This document shows positions 32,949 through 42,500 of a stretch of DNA of 64,000 bases, one piece after another. This DNA comes from Gammaproteobacteria bacterium. Lineage in GTDB: Bacteria > Gemmatimonadota > Gemmatimonadetes > Longimicrobiales > Gaopeijiaceae. How positions within the stretch are numbered: the stretch's first letter is position 1; each line of letters opens with the position of its first letter. The notes below the pieces were generated by a model, which was given only the letters and a program-made list of their open reading frames with translations, was not told the origin of the DNA and did not search any database. The translations under genes and the position numbers were made by a program. The stretch lies in contig JAPPMM010000018.1 of assembly GCA_028819075.1 (NCBI GenBank), positions 1 to 64,000 of the forward strand, read 5' to 3'.

Positions 32949-35267
32949 ATGGCAGCGGAGAAGGACGCGCGTCCCCGGCGCGGGATCCTGACCCGAACGA
33001 CTCGTGCGGACCGGGGCATTGTCAAGCTTCCCGCGCTCGCGCCACACCTCCGATTCCATGAAATCGACGAGGCGCAGGTGCTTCTCGTCTCCGAGTCGTT
33101 CAATACGCTACTGCACGGCAAGCTGCACTGTGATCTGCTGCCGCTGCTCGACGGTCGGCACGCCTGGGACGAGATTGTCGCGGCCCTCGAGGGCGCCCAT
33201 GCGGCGCCCGATGTCCTGGCGGCCATTGCCGCGTTCGCGGCCAAGGGCTATCTGGTCTCCGCCGACCACGGCATGGATCGGTGCGAGGCAGCCTACTGGT
33301 CGTCGCTTGGCGCGTCGCCGCGCTGGGTCGAGGAGCGGCTGGCGCAGTCGCGCGTCACGGTTGAGGGTGACGACGGCGGGCTCGGCCGGCATCTGGAGGC
33401 GAACGGCGCCAGGGTGGGGACCGGCGAGCCGACGCTCGCCGTTGTTGTCTGCGGCGACTATCTCGAAGCACATCTCGCGGAGGTAAATCGGCGCCGGCTC
33501 GAGGCGGGAGCGCCGTGGGCGCCGGTGCGGCCAAACGGCGTGGAGCCGCTCTTCGGCCCCATCTTTCCGGCGGACAGGAAGGGACCCTGCCGGGATTGCC
33601 TCGCGTACCGCCTGCGCAGTCACCGGGAAGTCCACGGTTTCCTGCGTAACGTCGCCGGCGAGGAAGCCGCCTTCAGGCCGTTCGCGGCTCGGCCCCAGGT
33701 GCTGGAAGCGATGTACGGGCTGATCGCGGCGGAGATCGTCAAATGGCTGGTGCTGGGTGAGTCGGCCCCGATTCACGAACATGCAATCGCGATGGATTTG
33801 GCCACATTCGCAAGTTCACAGCATCGGGTCGTGCGTCGGCCACAGTGCCTGGCCTGCGGCGACGAAGCCTTGCACCGGCCGGATCGACCACCGGCGCCGG
33901 TGTCTCTGAAGGCGAGCCCCAAGGCTCATCGCACCAGCGGCGGCGCGCGTGCCGTGGCGCCGGAAGCCACCCTGGCGAAATACCGCCACCTGGTGAGCCC
34001 GATCAGTGGTGTCGTGACCTGGCTGTCGCGCACCACCGATGAGGCCGACTCCTGGCTGCACGTCTACTGGGCCGGGAGCAATCTCGGCATGAGAAGCCGG
34101 AGCCTGAGTTCGCTCAGGCGCAGCCTGCGCAGCAAGAGCGCCGGCAAGGGCAGCACACGACAGCAGTCCAAGGTCAGCGCCCTCTGCGAGGCGGTCGAGC
34201 GCTATTCGGGTGCCCGTCATGGGGACGAGATCCGTATCCGCAAGCGATTCGTCGAGTTCGCCGGCAAGGAAGAGGCGATCCACCCCAACGAGGTGCAGCT
34301 GTTCAGCGAGAGTCAGCTCGACGATGCGGCGAGCATCAACGCGAAGGGCCACCCCTACAACATCGTCCCGCCGCGTCTCGAGCCCGACGCCGAAATCGAC
34401 TGGACGCCGGTGTGGTCGCTGACGCAGCAGCGGCACCGCTACCTGCCGACATCCCTCCTCTACAGCACGTCGGCCGAGGAGCGCGGCCCCGCGGATCTGA
34501 TCGCCGATTCGAACGGGTGCGCCGCGGGCAACACCCTGGAAGAGGCCATCCTGCAGGGCTTCTACGAACTGGCTGAGCGCGATGCGTTCGCCATCTGGTG
34601 GTATAACCGGTTGCGAGTTCCGGCAGTCGATCTATCCAGCTTCGACGACGAGTACATCGCAGCGGCCTCGGACTACTACGGCCGCCACGAGCGGGATCTA
34701 TGGATGCTCGACGTCACCTCCGATATCGGCATCCCCACCTTCGTTGCGCTCTCGCGCCGGCCGGACGCCCGGACCGAGGACATCATCTACGGTGCCGGGA
34801 CCCACGCCGACCCGCGCATAGCAGCCCTGCGCGCGCTTTGCGAATTGAACCAGTGCCTCACCTGGCTGCCGCGTCCCGGGGCGGGGGACGGCCGGCCCAG
34901 GATCGATGATCCGCTGGCCCTCTGGTGGTGGAAGACCGCTCGGCTCGCCGACTGTGCCTGGCTGGCGCCGGCGCCGGACGAGCCGCCCCGCACGGCTTCG
35001 CACTATCCGGTGACCGAATCGGCGGACACGCGCGAAGATGTGGAGAATTGCCGCGCGCTCGTCGAGGCGAGGGGGTTGGAGTTCCTTGTGCTGGATCAGA
35101 CGCGGCCCGATATCGGCATGCCCGTGGCGCGGGTCATCGTGCCGGGCATGCGCCACTTCTGGGCGAGGTTTGCGCCCGGGCGCCTGTACGACGTGCCCGT
35201 CAAGATGGGCTACCGTGAGCCCTCCCTCGCCGAAGCCGACCTGAACCCCGCGCCCGTGATCGCGTGA
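32949..35267 (+). CDS. TOMM cyclodehydratase: ThiF-like leader-binding domain fused to YcaO
   Basis: A 772-residue fused heterocyclase that uses ATP to turn Cys (or Ser/Thr) of a peptide into azolines. Residues 1-310 are the ocin-ThiF/E1-like part with an N-terminal RRE-type leader-binding region and a zinc site (C214xxC217, C300xxC303). YcaO starts near residue 345: ATP-contacting motifs SALCEAVERYSG (E414, E417, R418) and EEAILQGFYELAERD (E540, E543, R544) are intact. The C-terminus ends PAPVIA, a weak version of the Pro-rich tail common to heterocyclases. The ATG at 32949 is six bases after the upstream stop. No SagB-like azoline dehydrogenase gene is seen nearby, so thiazolines rather than thiazoles are expected. 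Confidence 0.9.
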   Translation: MAAEKDARPRRGILTRTTRADRGIVKLPALAPHLRFHEIDEAQVLLVSESFNTLLHGKLHCDLLPLLDGRHAWDEIVAALEGAHAAPDVLAAIAAFAAKGYLVSADHGMDRCEAAYWSSLGASPRWVEERLAQSRVTVEGDDGGLGRHLEANGARVGTGEPTLAVVVCGDYLEAHLAEVNRRRLEAGAPWAPVRPNGVEPLFGPIFPADRKGPCRDCLAYRLRSHREVHGFLRNVAGEEAAFRPFAARPQVLEAMYGLIAAEIVKWLVLGESAPIHEHAIAMDLATFASSQHRVVRRPQCLACGDEALHRPDRPPAPVSLKASPKAHRTSGGARAVAPEATLAKYRHLVSPISGVVTWLSRTTDEADSWLHVYWAGSNLGMRSRSLSSLRRSLRSKSAGKGSTRQQSKVSALCEAVERYSGARHGDEIRIRKRFVEFAGKEEAIHPNEVQLFSESQLDDAASINAKGHPYNIVPPRLEPDAEIDWTPVWSLTQQRHRYLPTSLLYSTSAEERGPADLIADSNGCAAGNTLEEAILQGFYELAERDAFAIWWYNRLRVPAVDLSSFDDEYIAAASDYYGRHERDLWMLDVTSDIGIPTFVALSRRPDARTEDIIYGAGTHADPRIAALRALCELNQCLTWLPRPGAGDGRPRIDDPLALWWWKTARLADCAWLAPAPDEPPRTASHYPVTESADTREDVENCRALVEARGLEFLVLDQTRPDIGMPVARVIVPGMRHFWARFAPGRLYDVPVKMGYREPSLAEADLNPAPVIA

Positions 35268-35299
35268 GTTATCCGGGCAGCTCGCACAGGAGTTCCTGA

Positions 35300-35314
35300 C
35301 CGGCGGCTCGCCGG
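35300..35314. terminator. Hairpin between convergent YcaO and precursor genes
   Basis: CCGGCG-GCT-CGCCGG is a perfect 6-base stem located between the two convergent stop codons. There is no T-run on either side, so it is at best a weak or factor-assisted bidirectional terminator. Confidence 0.3.
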
Positions 35315-35326
35315 CTTACGGCGAGG

Positions 35327-35578
35327 CTACCAGCAGCAGCAGAGGCCGGCCGAGATGGCTTCCATCTGCTCTTCGGTGATGTGCGAGTCCGGCGGCAACG
35401 CGAGGTGCACCGTCTGCATGTCGCTCTCATGGACCCGGATGTTCATCGAATCGGGAATCGTAATGCCCAATTCGCTGCTGATCGCAGCCTTTGGATCTGC
35501 GAGAAGCTGTTCCCTGAAATCCGCGTCCACGGCGAACTTCTCAACAACTTGCGCCAGCATTTCATCGCCGCTTCTCAT
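35327..35578 (-). CDS. NHLP-family RiPP precursor peptide with core LCCCW
   Basis: An 83-residue precursor. Residues 1-78 are a nitrile-hydratase-like leader (NHLP): DFREQLLADPKAAISSELGI, the invariant-looking IRVHE and LPP elements, then EEQMEAISAG. The C39 cleavage site is expected after AG at 77-78, leaving Leu-Cys-Cys-Cys-Trp (79-83). Three consecutive TGC codons encode the Cys run. The ATG at 35578 has GGAG seven bases upstream; the frame is open 19 codons further but without a better start. The gene is convergent with the YcaO gene, not co-directional with the cluster, and probably has its own promoter. This is the obvious substrate of the cyclodehydratase and exporter encoded alongside. 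Confidence 0.85.
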   Translation of the reverse strand: MRSGDEMLAQVVEKFAVDADFREQLLADPKAAISSELGITIPDSMNIRVHESDMQTVHLALPPDSHITEEQMEAISAGLCCCW

Positions 35579-35585
35579 GGCAATT

Positions 35586-35599
35586 CTCCATCGTTGGAG
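35586..35599 (-). promoter_or_regulatory. Small hairpin covering the precursor ribosome-binding site
   Basis: On the minus strand CTCCA-ACGA-TGGAG is a perfect 5-base stem with a 4-base loop. Its 3' arm contains the GGAG ribosome-binding site of the precursor gene. A stem this small could only modulate translation weakly. Confidence 0.3.
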
Positions 35600-35634
35600 G
35601 CTATGAACCACATGACCAACCCTATTTTGTCGCA

Positions 35635-35662
35635 CAATTAGAGGGATTAAGTCTTAAGTCAA
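35635..35662 (-). promoter_or_regulatory. Possible promoter of the precursor gene
   Basis: TTGACT (35662-35657) and TAATTG (35640-35635) are separated by 16 bases. The stretch is markedly AT-rich compared with its surroundings. It overlaps the end of the upstream GlnE-like frame and would give a 5' leader of about 50 bases. Confidence 0.4.
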
Positions 35663-35991
35663 GTCCCGTTTACCTCCCGAGCCGGGCCATCCGCAAGCGC
35701 GGCGATGTCGGTTGCGGCTCGGGACGCGGTATCACGGATCACTTCGCTCGCGGCGGCTTCGCGCAACCCGGTCATCTCGCGGGCCGCATTCGCTCCCGGA
35801 GCGTCCTGCAACGCCTGCGCGAACCGTTCCCCGATTTCGTCATCGCCCGACACGAACACGCAACGCGCCCGCGCGAGCGCCACCCGCTCACGATCCGAAC
35901 CGGGATTGCGGAGTTGTTCCTCGAACTCGGCGAGGGACTGGAGGCCCTCCATCCCGCCGCTCGGGACGGGCGCCAGCAGCAGGTTCTTGCG
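35659..35991 (-). pseudogene. C-terminal continuation of the GlnE-like domain after an in-frame stop
   Basis: Directly after the TAG at 35994-35992, the same frame stays open for 110 residues: APVPSGGMEGLQSLAEFEEQ, then RERVALARARCVFVSGDDEIGERF. This matches the part of GlnE-type adenylyltransferases that follows the catalytic strand, where RLRPSG is followed by a SLxxFxxY element and then ER.AL.RAR. It is thus the natural continuation of the upstream fusion protein. It might be read separately from the ATG at 35952, though no clear ribosome-binding site is seen there. A single substitution, read-through or a sequencing error at the stop are the options. Confidence 0.55.
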
Positions 35992-37746
35992 CTAAAGCGC
36001 ACGGAGCGCCTTGCGAAAGCGGCGGCACAATGCTTCGTAGTACCTGGCCGGGCCGCCGTCGTACACGAACCGGACATCGAGTTCCGCGCCCGGCAGCGCC
36101 TCCCCGTTGGCCAGCGGTCCCAGGACCGCGACCGCCACGCCGCCGCTGGCTTGCGGCACGCCGCGGTCGGCGAAGTCCTCCTCGACCGCGGACAGGACGG
36201 TGGCGATGCAGGCTTCGCCGACGCGCGCCAGTGCCGTCGCCGCCTCGCTCACGGACAGGCTGCCGCGCATCGTGTGCACGGCGATCTGGAAGACCTTGCC
36301 GTTCGACCACTCCCGCGCCGCCGCGACCGCCTCACCGGCGTCCTGGACGGGGATGTCGTCGAGCTGGGCCCTCATTTCGGAGAGGCTGAGTTCGTACGTC
36401 CAGTAGAGGCGCGCCAGCCCGGACCGGGCGATCGCCTCGGATTCCGCGTCCGACAGGAATCCCTCCGGCAGTTCCAGGTCCGTGAATTCCCGCTCGCGCA
36501 GCGTGTCGAGGAGGGCCGGTGAGCGGTCTATCCACTCGGCGAGGCGGGGGGCGGCGGCATGAATCTCCGCGATGGCGTCGAACGCGTCGGGGCGCGCCGC
36601 GAACGCTCGGCTGTCGTAGGCGCTCCAGTCGTCGATCTCGGGATAGAACCGGGCTCGCTGACGGTCGACCAGAGGATCGATGGTCTCGAACCACCGCTTT
36701 GGGAAGAGCGCCATGCCGTTCATCTCCATGTAGCTGCCCGGCAACTGCGGAGAGGCGGCTTCGCCGTAGTGCTGCAACAGCGGATATCGCCGGTTCGACG
36801 TGTGGTGGTCGGCGTGGCGCTGCATGTTGTAGTACAGCCAGTTGGTGAACTTGTAGGCCGCGCTCCAGGCGTGCCTCGGCTTGACCGGCTCGAACCTGCC
36901 GTTGGGCATGCGGATGCGCCGCAGCCCGTAGTGCTGCACGTAGTTGCTCATCTTCATCGAGAAGACCACACTGCCGCACAGGACAAGGTAGAGCAGCAGG
37001 GCCCAGGGGCCGCCCCACCAGAAGATGAGCCCGTACCAGAACGCGATCTGCACTGCGTAGCGCCAGAACGCGTTCGTGTGGTGCCACACCGGCAACTGAC
37101 GGCGCGTCAGTCGCCGCCGTTCAAACCGCCAGGCTCCCACAATGTTGTTCAGCACTTCCTGCGGCAGGTATTCCCAGAAACTCACGCCCTTCGGCGCGGA
37201 CCCCGGGTCCAGAGGCGTGCATACGCGGGGGTGGTGAATGTAGACGTGCTCCGTCGCATAGTGCGGGTAGGAGACGGAAGCCAGCAGGAACTCGCCGAGC
37301 CGGCGTTCCCACGGCGCGCGTCGATGAACCAGCTCGTGGCCCACGACGAACACGGTCTGCGCCACCATGACCAGTGCGCCGGCGATCAGGCCGGCTTCCC
37401 AGAGAGACAGTCGGCCGCCCACCAGCATCTGCCAGAGCGCGAAGACGAAGGTCGCGGGCCAGACAACCGCCCACACCCACGCGGCGAGCTTGTACAGGAA
37501 CAACTGGCTCTCGCGGGTCGTCGCCGGATCCATGTTCCGCTCCTCCAGGCCCAGGAGCCGGTCGAACGGGCTCGCGAGCATGAAGAAGGCGAACGGACCC
37601 GCGATCCACCAGCCGCCGAACATGGCGGCGCAGACGACGAGCGGGAAGATGAGAAGTGGAGCGAAGTGCGGGAGCGCGTTCGCGACGGAGGGCTCGACGG
37701 CCCGCCCGCCCGCAGCTATCGAGGCACCGGCACTGTGTGCTTCCAT
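35992..37746 (-). CDS. AlkB-type membrane di-iron monooxygenase fused to a partial GlnE-like nucleotidyltransferase domain
   Basis: A 584-residue protein. Residues 25-350 are an alkane/xylene monooxygenase-like membrane enzyme with all histidine boxes: HELVH (137-141), H162 and EHVYIHH (166-172), NYVQHYG (268-274) and QRHADHH (309-315). Residues about 385-584 are unlike any AlkB partner I know (rubredoxin, ferredoxin reductase). They match the first half of a GlnE adenylyltransferase domain: APRLAEWIDRSPALLDTL, FQIAVHTMRGSLSVSEAATALARVGEACI and VAVLGPLANGEALPGAELDVRFVYD, the last with a degenerate DxD site. The frame stops at 35994-35992 in the middle of that domain and continues beyond it. 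A promoter-like pair lies upstream. The substrate is unknown. Confidence 0.75.
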   Translation of the reverse strand: MEAHSAGASIAAGGRAVEPSVANALPHFAPLLIFPLVVCAAMFGGWWIAGPFAFFMLASPFDRLLGLEERNMDPATTRESQLFLYKLAAWVWAVVWPATFVFALWQMLVGGRLSLWEAGLIAGALVMVAQTVFVVGHELVHRRAPWERRLGEFLLASVSYPHYATEHVYIHHPRVCTPLDPGSAPKGVSFWEYLPQEVLNNIVGAWRFERRRLTRRQLPVWHHTNAFWRYAVQIAFWYGLIFWWGGPWALLLYLVLCGSVVFSMKMSNYVQHYGLRRIRMPNGRFEPVKPRHAWSAAYKFTNWLYYNMQRHADHHTSNRRYPLLQHYGEAASPQLPGSYMEMNGMALFPKRWFETIDPLVDRQRARFYPEIDDWSAYDSRAFAARPDAFDAIAEIHAAAPRLAEWIDRSPALLDTLREREFTDLELPEGFLSDAESEAIARSGLARLYWTYELSLSEMRAQLDDIPVQDAGEAVAAAREWSNGKVFQIAVHTMRGSLSVSEAATALARVGEACIATVLSAVEEDFADRGVPQASGGVAVAVLGPLANGEALPGAELDVRFVYDGGPARYYEALCRRFRKALRAL

Positions 37747-37797
37747 CGCGGAATCCTCTATCGCGGTGATCGCTGCGCGGCACGCATCCGATCCGAA

Positions 37798-37825
37798 TCT
37801 ATAGTCGAGGCAGGGGCGATGCCAA
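37798..37825 (-). promoter_or_regulatory. Sigma70-like promoter of the AlkB-like gene
   Basis: TTGGCA (37825-37820) and TATAGA (37803-37798) are 16 bases apart and about 50 bases upstream of the AlkB-like start codon. This is one of the closest matches to consensus in the window. Confidence 0.5.
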
Positions 37826-37881
37826 CGACGAGGCGGATCACCGGACGGGGACGGGTTGCCCCTTCCCTGGCGAACAAAGGC

Positions 37882-38477
37882 TCATCGCCCGACCTGGGCC
37901 TTCCGGCGCCTCGCCCGCTTCGGCTTGAGACGCGCCGCCAGCAGCACCGCCAGCACCACCGCGGCCACCATCGGCCACAGGGTGTCCGCCTTCACCTTCC
38001 AGAGGTAGTGGAGCACCCCGAGTCCGGCGGCCACGTATACGATGCGGTGGAGGCGCTGCCAGCGCCTGCCGAGGCGGCGGATCCACCCCCGGGTCGACGT
38101 GACCGCCAGCGGGATGAGCAGCACGAAGGCGGCGAAGCCAGCGGTGATGTACGGCCGCTCGGCAATGTCTTCGAGGACGTACTCGAAGGCGAAGAACTGG
38201 TCGAGGGCGACGTACGTCATGAAGTGGGTCAGGCCGTAGAAGAACGCCGCCAGCCCGAGCCGCCGCCGGTAGCGCACCAGGTTCCAGCCCGCCCAGCGCC
38301 GAAGCGGGGTCACGGCCAGCGTCAGCAGCAGCAGGATCAGCGTCGAGGTGCCGCCCCAGTGGGTGAACTCCTCGATGGGGTTGGCGCCCAGCCCGTCCTC
38401 GCGGAAGCGGAGGATGAGCCAGAGCAGGGGCGCCAGGCAGATGGCCCAGATGACCGCGCTGGTCACCCGGGCGCGGG

Positions 38478-38487
<10 letters not shown>
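37882..38487 (-). CDS. msrQ: MsrQ, heme-binding membrane subunit of the methionine sulfoxide reductase system
   Basis: A 201-residue protein with about five to six helices of the ferric-reductase-like family. It passes electrons from the quinone pool or a flavin reductase to MsrP. Conserved features are the start region [29 protein letters not shown], the heme-ligand His in GLTHFMTY and [18 protein letters not shown], and RRRLGL between helices. The C-terminus is Arg/Lys-rich. The ATG overlaps the msrP stop codon, so the pair is translationally coupled. Confidence 0.9.
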
Positions 38488-39446
<959 letters not shown>

Positions 39447-39542
39447 GCTGTCACTTCCGTTTTGGTCTGTCCGCCCGGGCCGCGCCCCTCCGGCGCAGCC
39501 TGGTTGCGTCCGATTGGTTCCCTTCCCGCGTCTCCGGGTTGC

Positions 39543-42500
39543 TCAGCCTCCCGGGGTGCGGGACAGTGAACGGTAATACTCTTCGATCAGTTGTCGGAAG
39601 CCCTGCGGCACCTCGTCGGAGCCGGACAGGAGCAGCCGCTCGGGGTCGTCTTCCCCCGCAGCCCGGCGAAGTCCGAACTCGAAGCGCTTTACGCCTTCCA
39701 GAATCTGGGTCTGCAGCCGGAGGATCTCCTCCATGTCGTCGTAGACGCGGCGGTCGTCCAGCGCCCTCATGGAGCGGATGACGTCGTCGAGCTCCTCGAC
39801 CCCGACGCCGGCGTCGGAGAGTTGTTCGCGCAGATCGGCCATCTCGCGGGCGCGTTCACGGTACTCGCCCCGGAACTGGCGAATGTCCTCCGGGGTCAGC
39901 CCGCGCGCCCAGCCGCTTCCGCCCGGCCCGAACCCGGCGCCGGTCATATCCCGCAGACCGTCGGGTCCGCCGCCTCCACCCTGCTGTCCGCCTTGGCCCG
40001 GCTGCCCGCCCTGGCCTTGCTGCCCGCCCTGGCCTTGCTGACCCTGCTGACCTTCGCCTTGCTGGCCGCCCTGGCCTTGCTGTCCCTGCTGTCCGCCCTG
40101 GCCCTGCTGCCCTTCCTGGCCCTGTTGGCCCTGCCGTCCCTGACCCTGCTGACCTTCGCCCTGCTGTCCCTGGGCTTCCTCGCCGGGCCGCTGGCCCAGT
40201 CCCCGCCGGGCGTTCTCGTCGGCGCGCGCCTGCAGCCGCCGATTGAGCGACTCCATGTTGCGCACCATGTCGCGGGCCTGGTCGAGTGACTCCATGGTGC
40301 GGTCGTCCACCGGCTCGCCGATCGCTTCCGACGCCTGCCGCAACTGGTCCCGCAGCTCCATCAGGTGCTCGGTGGTCTGCTGCTCGAAATCGCGCGTGAA
40401 GTCGGGGCTGCGCGCGCCAGGCAGCCCGCGCGAGTACTGGATGCGTTCCCTGATCTTGTTGTCGCGGATGTTGCGCAGGGCATCGTCGAACGACTCGGCC
40501 GCCTGCTGCTGTTCGGAGCCGGCCTCCGCCGACATCTCGTCGATCTGCCGCTCCAGGTCGGCCACCTCCGTGGACATCTCGTTCTTGCGCTCGATGAGCC
40601 TGCGCATGCGTTCCGCGGTCACCTGGTCGGCGCCGGAGATGTCCACCGATTCCTCGGCGACGTCGAGCTGCTCCTCGATCAGCTCCTCGCTCCGCTGCAG
40701 GGCATCCTGCGCGTCCCGCTCGATGCGCCCGGACTGATCGCGCTCCAGCAGTCGCCGCGCGGCCCGCAGCCGGTCGAGTGCGGAACGCGCATCGGCGGCG
40801 GCCTCGCCTCCTCTGGCGGCTGCCGCTTCGCGCATCGCGTTGGCGGCGTCCTGAAGCTGGCGCGCGGTCTCCGCCAGGCGCTGGTTGGACTGCATGCGCG
40901 AGAGCTCCTCCAGGCGCCGTGCCTCCTCCTCCACCTCATCGGCGAGCGAGCGCTGGTTCTGTGCGCCGCCCCCGGCGGAACCCTGCGAGCGGTTGGCGAG
41001 GCGCTGCTGGCGCTCGGCCTCCTGCTCCTGGCGCCGGGCCAGTTCGCGCAGGCGCTCGAGCGTCTCGTCGATCTGCTCGTCGGCCTGCTGGCGCTCGCCG
41101 CGCTGCACGCTCTCGTACTGGTTCTTGAGCTTGTCCAGCTCCAACTCGAAGAGGTCGGCGAGGTCGTCCGCGTTGGGCCCGCCGCCCCCGCCTCCGCCTC
41201 CGCCGCCCTGCTGCTGGCTCACCTGCACCTCGTCGTAGAGCGCTTCCGCGCGCAGGAGGTACTGGAGCGCCTGCTGTTCCTCGGAGAGCGCCCCTTCCGG
41301 ATCGGCGGCGTCGAGCCGCTCCATGGCGGCCTCCATCTCCTCCATCGCCTGCGGCAGCAACTGGGCGATCTGCTCGAACTCGGGATCGCGCACCACGCCC
41401 CGGTTGTTGAGACGCGTCGTCAGGGTCGCAACCTGGTCGCGAAGCCTCTCCTGCGAGAGCCGCACCACGACCAGCCCCTCGCTGAACCCCTCCGGCGAGT
41501 AGCGGTCGCGGTCCCGGTTCAGGTTGAAGGTCGCCGAGATGACCTCCCGCTGCTGTTCGGAAAGCTCCTGTTCGCCGCCCATCTGGCCACCGCCGCCACC
41601 ACCGCCGCCGCCTCCGGGCTGCTGCTCAGCCTGGCGGAACTCGGTGTCGAAGCGGCGGATCTGGAGGAAGTAGATGTCGCTGATGGCCTCCTGGCTGCCC
41701 ATGCCCGCGTTGTCGCGCGCCTTGGCGTAATAGGAGATGATGTCGCCCGGGACGAGCTCGTACTCCTCCAGGAAGAACGTGTAGCCCGCGCTCACCTCGC
41801 TCAGGGGCGCGGCCCCGGAGCCGAACAGCTCGACGGTCTGTTCCTCGCCGCCGTTGACCGAGAAAACGAGCTCGAGTTGCCGGATGCCGTAGTCGTCGTT
41901 GGCGCGCGCCTCGATGAAGAACTCCTCGAGAGCCGTGGCGCGCGTGTCGCGGCCGGGGCGGGTGAAGGAGAGCGACGGAGGCTGGTCGTTCAGCACGTCG
42001 ATGGTGTACTGGGGCGAGGCGGGCACCAGCCCGGCGCGCGCGCTCTCCATCTCGAGGTGGTAGAAGCCGTTCTGCTCCACCACGAAGGATCCGGTGAAGG
42101 AGCCGTCCTCGGCGGGCGTCAGCTCGCTCGCCAGCGCGTCGTCGCGCCACAGGTTTGCGCGCGGGGCGGGAATCGTGGGGAAGGCGCGCAGGTGGACGCG
42201 GGTTCCGCGCAGCACCGCGATGTCGCCGCCGTCGTCGATGGTGCGGTCGGGAAGCCCGGTATAGGCCGGGAAGTCGTACACCAGCTCGAGCCGGTCCACG
42301 TACGGCAGGATCTCCACATCGATTCGGTACAGGTCCGACTGCACGCCGGAGGAGCGCACGAAATACTCGGTGACGTCTTCCACGCCGAAGAGCACCACTT
42401 CGAACTCCCCGACATCCTCCTCGCCCGTGTCACCTGCCAGAAGCATGGACAGGGGGCGAAATTCACCGTCGGAGCCGGTGCGCAGGAAGAGTTCCGCGTC

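Noticed and set aside
35714..35914. Short plus-strand open frames opposite the GlnE-like region
   Set aside because: They are antisense to a better-supported coding frame and show no domain pattern or ribosome-binding site.
39980..40190. Possible CRISPR-like array because of repeated units
   Set aside because: Repeats are short, imperfect, lack spacers and are in frame with a Gln/Gly-rich protein segment.
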